From the NCBI GenBank assembly GCA_002344075.1, contig DDTM01000121.1:1-46136 (forward strand): a stretch of DNA of 46,136 bases, given 5' to 3'. The notes below the pieces were generated by a model. That model was not told the origin of the DNA. It searched no databases and saw nothing but the letters and a program-made list of their open reading frames with translations. Position numbers and translations under genes: made by a program. Each line of letters starts with the position of its first letter. The first letter of the stretch is position 1. Below are positions 41,993 through 46,136 of this stretch, in pieces. This DNA comes from Bacteroidetes bacterium UBA2364 (GTDB lineage Bacteria; Bacteroidota; Rhodothermia; Rhodothermales; UBA2364).

Positions 41993-43083
41993 TGGCTTGC
42001 GTGATCACCATATTGTATGCCCTGAACTTGTTATTCTGGTTGGTGGTTTGGCTTGGATTTAGGAAGGCAAATAAATCCACCACTGCTCGCCTTGGACAAC
42101 TTAGCGGGGAGGCCACCAATTCACTTTCTGTTGTGGTTTCGCTCAAAAATGAAGCGCACAATGCGGCTGGCCTTATACAAAGCCTGAAGGCGCAGGTTCA
42201 TCCGCACTTTGAGGTATTGCTGATAGATGACCAATCCCAAGATGAGACCGTTACCATCCTGCGTGAAACCATTGCATCGGATCCGAGGTTTTGCGTTTTG
42301 ACCCGTCCCACACAGGAACCGCCCGGCAAGAAAAGCGGCTTAACCTATGGAATCGCTCAAGCCAACCATGAACGTTTGGTATTTACGGATGCCGATTGCC
42401 GGCCCGGCCCGCATTGGCTGATGATTCATGCCAATTTGCACCGTGCAGACCCCGATGCCGTGTGGGTGGGGTATGGGCCGTTGTTTCCGGAAAAAACATG
42501 GCTAAACCAATTTTCCCGATTCGAAACGCAAATTACGGCTTTGTTTACAGGAGCGGCTATTGGCCTTGGATTGCCTTATATGGCCGTTGGTAGAAATATG
42601 AGTTATACCCGCACCATGTTTCATCGTGTAAATGGTTTTGTTACACACCAACATCGTCTAAGTGGAGACGACGACTTGTTCATCCAATCCGTTCGTAGCC
42701 AAAAAGCCGGAAAGGTACGGTATTTTTTTACTCCGGACAGTGCGGTCTTTAGTACGGCTTCTCAAACGTGGATGCAGTGGTTTAGACAAAAAAAACGACA
42801 TGTTTCGGCCGGAGTGGGGTATCCTCCCTCAGTCGTAGCCATCCTATCAGGATTCCATCTCACACAACTTGCTACATGGGGGATGCTGGTGGCCTTATTT
42901 CCTGCCGGAATTGCGCTCTTTTTGCTGCGATGGGGGCTTATTGGTTGTATCCTGAAAAGTAATAATTTTATTCAACATGAAAAAGAAAGGTTAAGCGCTT
43001 CACCTGCCCTCGATTTTTTGTATGTTATTACCAGTGCAGTTTTACCTTTTGTTTCGGTAATACGCCCACAACGACGTTGGTAA
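41989..43083 (+). CDS. Family 2 glycosyltransferase, membrane-bound (second)
   Basis: A 364-residue second GT2. A membrane helix at the N-terminus precedes the catalytic core NSLSVVVSLKNEAHNAAGLIQ, EVLLIDDQSQDETVTIL, the DXD equivalent TDADCRPGP, SGDDDLFIQSV, and FRQKKRHVSAG in place of QxxRW. The end has two membrane helices. It resembles the first GT2 in plan but with little sequence identity, so it probably acts on a different sugar or acceptor. It begins at ATG 41989, inside an ATGA overlap with its partner. An earlier frame start at 41863 would lie inside that partner and is rejected. The next gene starts 8 bp after its stop. Confidence 0.9.
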   Translation: MMACVITILYALNLLFWLVVWLGFRKANKSTTARLGQLSGEATNSLSVVVSLKNEAHNAAGLIQSLKAQVHPHFEVLLIDDQSQDETVTILRETIASDPRFCVLTRPTQEPPGKKSGLTYGIAQANHERLVFTDADCRPGPHWLMIHANLHRADPDAVWVGYGPLFPEKTWLNQFSRFETQITALFTGAAIGLGLPYMAVGRNMSYTRTMFHRVNGFVTHQHRLSGDDDLFIQSVRSQKAGKVRYFFTPDSAVFSTASQTWMQWFRQKKRHVSAGVGYPPSVVAILSGFHLTQLATWGMLVALFPAGIALFLLRWGLIGCILKSNNFIQHEKERLSASPALDFLYVITSAVLPFVSVIRPQRRW

Positions 43084-43090
43084 TCCTTTG

Positions 43091-43729
43091 ATGTTTAATA
43101 TATTTGCTACACAAACGGTTCGCTTTTTACCCAGATTTTATCCGGATATACTATGGCATAAGCCTGCCCAAGAAAAAGAATTGTATATCACCATAGATGA
43201 TGGCCCAACCACGCAATGTACGGGGAAACTGGCCGAAATTCTGGAAAAATTCGGTGCAAAGGCTACTTTTTTTCTGATTGGTCAGAACGTGGTGGCTGAG
43301 CCAGGCTTGGTGCGTGAACTAAAAAGTGCGGGCCATACATTGGGGCAGCACTCCCATTCCCATCCGAATGCTTGGCAACTGCCGAAAGAACAAATGATGG
43401 CCGAAATGAACAAAGCAACCCAAATTCTGGAAGAAGTAGTGGATGAGCCGGTGCGCTGGATGCGTCCGCCGTATGGTCGTTTTACCCCTGCCATGCGGAA
43501 GTGGTGTATCGAAAATGAACAAAAATTGGTGATGTGGGACTTACTTCCGGCAGACTATATGGCCACCGTTTCCGAAAAAGACATTAGTCGCCACATTTGC
43601 CAATTTGTACGCCCTGGCTCCATTGTGGTCTTACACGATAATCCAAAAGTTTTCCATAAAACACCCGAAGCCCTCTACTCGGTACTCGCTACACTTTCGG
43701 CGGTGGGTTGGCAGTTTCGGGCACTTTAA
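43091..43729 (+). CDS. Polysaccharide deacetylase family protein (NodB/CE4)
   Basis: A 212-residue carbohydrate esterase 4 domain protein that removes acetyl groups from N-acetylated sugars. It has the CE4 motifs: TIDDGPTTQ (motif 1, catalytic base), HSHSHPNAW (motif 2, metal-binding), RPPYGRF (motif 3), WDLLPADY (motif 4) and VLHDN (motif 5). There is no signal peptide, so it may act at the cytoplasmic face or on a lipid-linked precursor. A TTG three bases upstream is an alternative start. It follows the second GT2 by 7 bp and completes a four-gene cassette whose product would be a deacetylated glycan or glycolipid; that product is inferred. Confidence 0.9.
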   Translation: MFNIFATQTVRFLPRFYPDILWHKPAQEKELYITIDDGPTTQCTGKLAEILEKFGAKATFFLIGQNVVAEPGLVRELKSAGHTLGQHSHSHPNAWQLPKEQMMAEMNKATQILEEVVDEPVRWMRPPYGRFTPAMRKWCIENEQKLVMWDLLPADYMATVSEKDISRHICQFVRPGSIVVLHDNPKVFHKTPEALYSVLATLSAVGWQFRAL

Positions 43730-43772
43730 GCCCCTATTCCGCTGGGTTAATCACGTTTTAAACAAAGCTGAT

Positions 43773-45824
43773 ATGAAGTCCTTTGTCTGGATCGGTTGCT
43801 TCCTATTGGGTTGTACCTTCGTACCCACGTTTGCACAACGTTTTCCGGTTACAGACCGAAGCCTAGATGGTCTGCTACATCGCACCGATCTACAGGCCAT
43901 TGTTGTAGCACAAGCCGACCGAAATGCCCAGCAGTTGTTTCCTCTTCTCGGTTCCAAAGACCCTGCCATACGCGCACGAACCGCTTTTGCATTGGCGTCT
44001 GTACAGGATACCTTGGCGAAACCATTATTACGGGCATTACTCAAAGATCCTTCTGCGGAAGTACGGGCCGATGCCGCGTTTGCACTGGGCCAAGCCGATG
44101 ACTCAACGGCCAGTTCGGTTATGCTCATGGCCTTTGCGCAGGAAGGAAACACAAATGTGCGCATAAGACTATTAGAAGCATTAGGCAAAAAAGGCAGTCG
44201 TGGGTCATTGGCCGAGGTGGCCGCTTTGGTCTTGCCTACAGGATTGCAAACAGCCCAAGCCTTCTCGATGGCCCGTTATGGTTTACGGGGGCATCACCAT
44301 CCGAAAGCCGTAGATAAATTGGCGGCGGCTTTGTTTGCACCCAATCCGGAATTGCGGAGCGCTGCGGCCTATTATTTTGGACGTGTCCGGTTGACAGCAG
44401 CTTGGGCGTTTGCTGCTGATCGGCTCCGCAAGGCTTTTGACGCCTTAAATGGAAATGATCCTGCCTTAATGTATTTGGCAGCAGGACTTGCCCGATTAAA
44501 TGACCCGCAGGACTTGGTCCGGCTTCGGAAAGCCAGTGTTTCGTCCACAGACTGGCGCATCCGATACAATGCCTTGATGGCGCTTGGTAGTAGAATACAG
44601 GAAGAAGCGGTACAACAAGCCATGCTAACTTCCCTACGAGATGGCAATGAGCATGTGCGAATGGCTGCTGCTACGGTGCTCATGCGCACACCAACAATGG
44701 CCCCTTCAATGGGGTATGACCGGCGAAAAGGCTATTTTTTTCAGTATCCAGAAGATTTTCGGGTATCAGGTTTGTTTTTACCCCTGTTTGCGGCCACTGA
44801 ACCCAGCGTTATCCGCGAGTGGCTCATGCATTCTGCCACAACTACCGAGGCCAAGCGTATCGGTTTGGGTGCATTGGGGAGAGCTACTGATCAAGCCTCG
44901 TGGGAATTTTTGGCCCAAACCACACTGATAGAAGACCAAGCCGTCGCTACGGCGGCTTTCGAGGCATTGGCGGCACGTTGGCGGCAGTACAAACCAGACT
45001 CCACCCGTGCCGAAGCTTATTTCGGGGTGATCCGCCAAGCATTAACCCGCAAAAAACTACCACTAAGCTATGCAGCAGTAGGTTTTTTAGCAGATAAACG
45101 ATTTAAGCCCTTCGGCAGCCTAACCTTACTTCTCCGTGCATTGCAAGAAGCCCAATTGCCCAACGATCTAGAGGTGGCCACCGAAGCCCTGTCTTCTTTG
45201 GGCAAACTGGGGGATCAATCGGCCATTCCCCAAATTCGAGCAGCCGTTTCACATGCACATCCGGCCATTCGCGAGGCCGCTGCCATTGCCCTCCAAAGTT
45301 TAACCGGAGAGAAAAAAGCGATTTCTCCACAATCCTCGCCCAATCAACGGCCTTTGGATTGGGCATTCCTCAAAAAAGCGGGGACTACGCCGGTTTTGCG
45401 CTTCGAGACCAACCGAGGCGTTTTTCATGCCCACCTACTCACCGAACAAGCCCCGCAAACCGTGCAAACCATCCTGCAATTGGTGGAAGAGGGGCGGTAT
45501 AACCCCAATACATGGCATCGGGTGGTGGGCAATTTTGTGATTCAGGCCGGAGACATACAGCAGGCGGGTGGATTTGGAGGGCCAGATTTTTCCATCCGGA
45601 GCGAGTTTACCCGCATCCCATACCTGCGTGGCACTTTGGGCATGGCCAGTGCCGGAAAAGATACCGAAGGCTCGCAATTCTTTGTCACCCATTCCATGCA
45701 GCCCCATTTAGACGGAAACTATACCGCCTTTGGCTATGTGCCGGAACGAGATTGGCCTGTGGTGGATGCCCTCCTCCAAGGCGATACCATCAAGCGGATA
45801 ACGTGGGCGCGTAGCACGAACTGA
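43773..45824 (+). CDS. Exported HEAT-repeat protein fused to a cyclophilin-type peptidyl-prolyl isomerase
   Basis: A 683-residue protein with a signal peptide (MKSFVWIGCFLLGCTFVPTF). Residues 35-525 are HEAT-like repeats (for example AIRARTAFALASVQD, AEVRADAAFALGQADD and EHVRMAAATVLMRTP). Residues 540-683 are a cyclophilin domain: VLRFETNRGVFHAHL, WHRVVGNFVIQAGDIQQAGG, GTLGMASAGKDTEGSQFFVT and PHLDGNYTAFGYV. The domain keeps the substrate-binding and catalytic Arg (HRVV), Gln and Phe of QFF. The role is likely periplasmic protein folding with a large helical scaffold that could hold clients or partner proteins. An upstream frame start at 43605 is rejected because it precedes the signal peptide inside the deacetylase gene. 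Confidence 0.9.
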   Translation: MKSFVWIGCFLLGCTFVPTFAQRFPVTDRSLDGLLHRTDLQAIVVAQADRNAQQLFPLLGSKDPAIRARTAFALASVQDTLAKPLLRALLKDPSAEVRADAAFALGQADDSTASSVMLMAFAQEGNTNVRIRLLEALGKKGSRGSLAEVAALVLPTGLQTAQAFSMARYGLRGHHHPKAVDKLAAALFAPNPELRSAAAYYFGRVRLTAAWAFAADRLRKAFDALNGNDPALMYLAAGLARLNDPQDLVRLRKASVSSTDWRIRYNALMALGSRIQEEAVQQAMLTSLRDGNEHVRMAAATVLMRTPTMAPSMGYDRRKGYFFQYPEDFRVSGLFLPLFAATEPSVIREWLMHSATTTEAKRIGLGALGRATDQASWEFLAQTTLIEDQAVATAAFEALAARWRQYKPDSTRAEAYFGVIRQALTRKKLPLSYAAVGFLADKRFKPFGSLTLLLRALQEAQLPNDLEVATEALSSLGKLGDQSAIPQIRAAVSHAHPAIREAAAIALQSLTGEKKAISPQSSPNQRPLDWAFLKKAGTTPVLRFETNRGVFHAHLLTEQAPQTVQTILQLVEEGRYNPNTWHRVVGNFVIQAGDIQQAGGFGGPDFSIRSEFTRIPYLRGTLGMASAGKDTEGSQFFVTHSMQPHLDGNYTAFGYVPERDWPVVDALLQGDTIKRITWARSTN

Positions 45825-46010
45825 TACGCGGCTTGTAAGACTGAGGCACGCCGAATGCACAATAAAGAGTGGCCTACCACCGCGATTTGATATTTCACCA
45901 AGGTTCTTTTCGATGGAACACGGATTTTATACAAATCGTACCCCCATTGGCAATGCAACACTGATACATAAACCCGAAGTGAGTTTATTACGCATCCCTA
46001 ACCACGAAAC

Positions 46011-46043
46011 AAAAAAAAGCATCGCCCGCCAAACGAACGATGC
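46011..46043 (-). terminator. Rho-independent terminator, minus strand, window end
   Basis: The stem GCATCG/CGATGC (46019-46024 with 46038-46043) is followed on the minus strand by eight T residues. It would end transcription of a minus-strand gene that begins outside the window. Confidence 0.7.
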
Positions 46044-46063
46044 CCCTTCCGATTTTAGGGTAC

Positions 46064-46136
46064 TCAATCCATGATATGATAGAGGAACTTAAACGAAAGC
46101 TTCCAGTTTTTGTTTTCGTCTTGCTTTATGATGCCT
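46064..46136 (-). CDS. Possible 3' end of a minus-strand gene cut by the window edge
   Basis: On the minus strand a frame runs from the window edge to a TGA at 46064-46066, coding 23 residues that end FKFLYHIMD. The terminator at 46011-46043 lies about 20 bp downstream, which fits a gene end. A second frame, stopping TAA at 46089-46091 and ending KARRKQKLEAFV, is also open. The two cannot be separated with so few residues, and no function can be given. Confidence 0.3.
   Translation of the reverse strand, partial: GIIKQDENKNWKLSFKFLYHIMD

Noticed and set aside
1..46136. CRISPR array, tRNA, rRNA or prophage
   Set aside because: Neither regular spaced repeats nor T-loop or rRNA blocks nor phage gene clusters were seen by eye; a tRNAscan and CRISPR search would settle this.

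Overview
The window looks like a chromosomal segment of a Bacteroidota/Rhodothermota-type Gram-negative bacterium, most likely a Rhodothermia- or Balneola-like lineage of moderate GC. The clues are a type IX secretion (T9SS) C-terminal sorting domain, a DUF4783 protein, a Bacteroidota-style GlmM with a GGEGNGG motif, a ctaA-ctaB-ABC-DUF420 oxidase assembly operon, several outer-membrane or lipoprotein genes, and few Shine-Dalgarno sequences. The lineage is inferred from gene content; I have no 16S or search result. No rRNA, tRNA, CRISPR array, transposase, integrase or phage gene was recognised.

Layout. Positions 1-2392 are an accessory patch: two secreted-protein genes (352-2021) lie between two direct copies of a dispersed repeat with terminal inverted repeats. 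A third copy sits at 11564-11693, against the stop codon of a GNAT gene. Positions 2393-6441 are minus-strand genes: a lipoprotein, an alpha/beta hydrolase, an ATP-grasp ligase and phosphoglucosamine mutase. Positions 6695-10863 are a plus-strand operon for heme A and cytochrome oxidase assembly (ctaA, ctaB, ABC ATPase, ABC permease, DUF420), followed by the GNAT gene. Positions 11854-15509 hold nadC and two exported amidohydrolases on the minus strand; one amidohydrolase has lost its metal ligands. Positions 15904-20937 are gcvT, comB and ftsK; ftsK appears to carry two extra degenerate alpha domains. purE converges on ftsK and shares its last six bases.

Positions 21508-27799 hold a secreted bitopic protein, a DinB-fold protein, a DUF4783 protein and a 1358-residue orphan sensor histidine kinase. 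Positions 27880-36546 are mostly minus-strand housekeeping genes: fatty acid hydroxylase family, mutL, a DUF2490 barrel (plus strand), a UbiB-like kinase, a flavin split-barrel protein, an M20 dipeptidase and cutC. Positions 36672-38620 are rfbB-rfbA for dTDP-sugar synthesis. A secreted ankyrin protein follows on the minus strand. Positions 39882-43729 are a tightly coupled four-gene envelope or glycan cassette: a flippase-like membrane protein, two GT2 glycosyltransferases and a polysaccharide deacetylase. An exported HEAT-repeat/cyclophilin fusion comes next. The last 70 bases probably hold the 3' end of a minus-strand gene with its own terminator.

How the genes fit together: the best supported units are the oxidase assembly operon, the amidohydrolase pair, the rfbBA pair and the glycan cassette, all with short spacings or ATGA overlaps. 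No new defence or mobile system is evident. The observations most worth checking are the repeat family and the gene pair it brackets, the catalytic plus degenerate amidohydrolase pair, the extra FtsK alpha domains, and the tandem direct repeat directly before the rfbB start codon.
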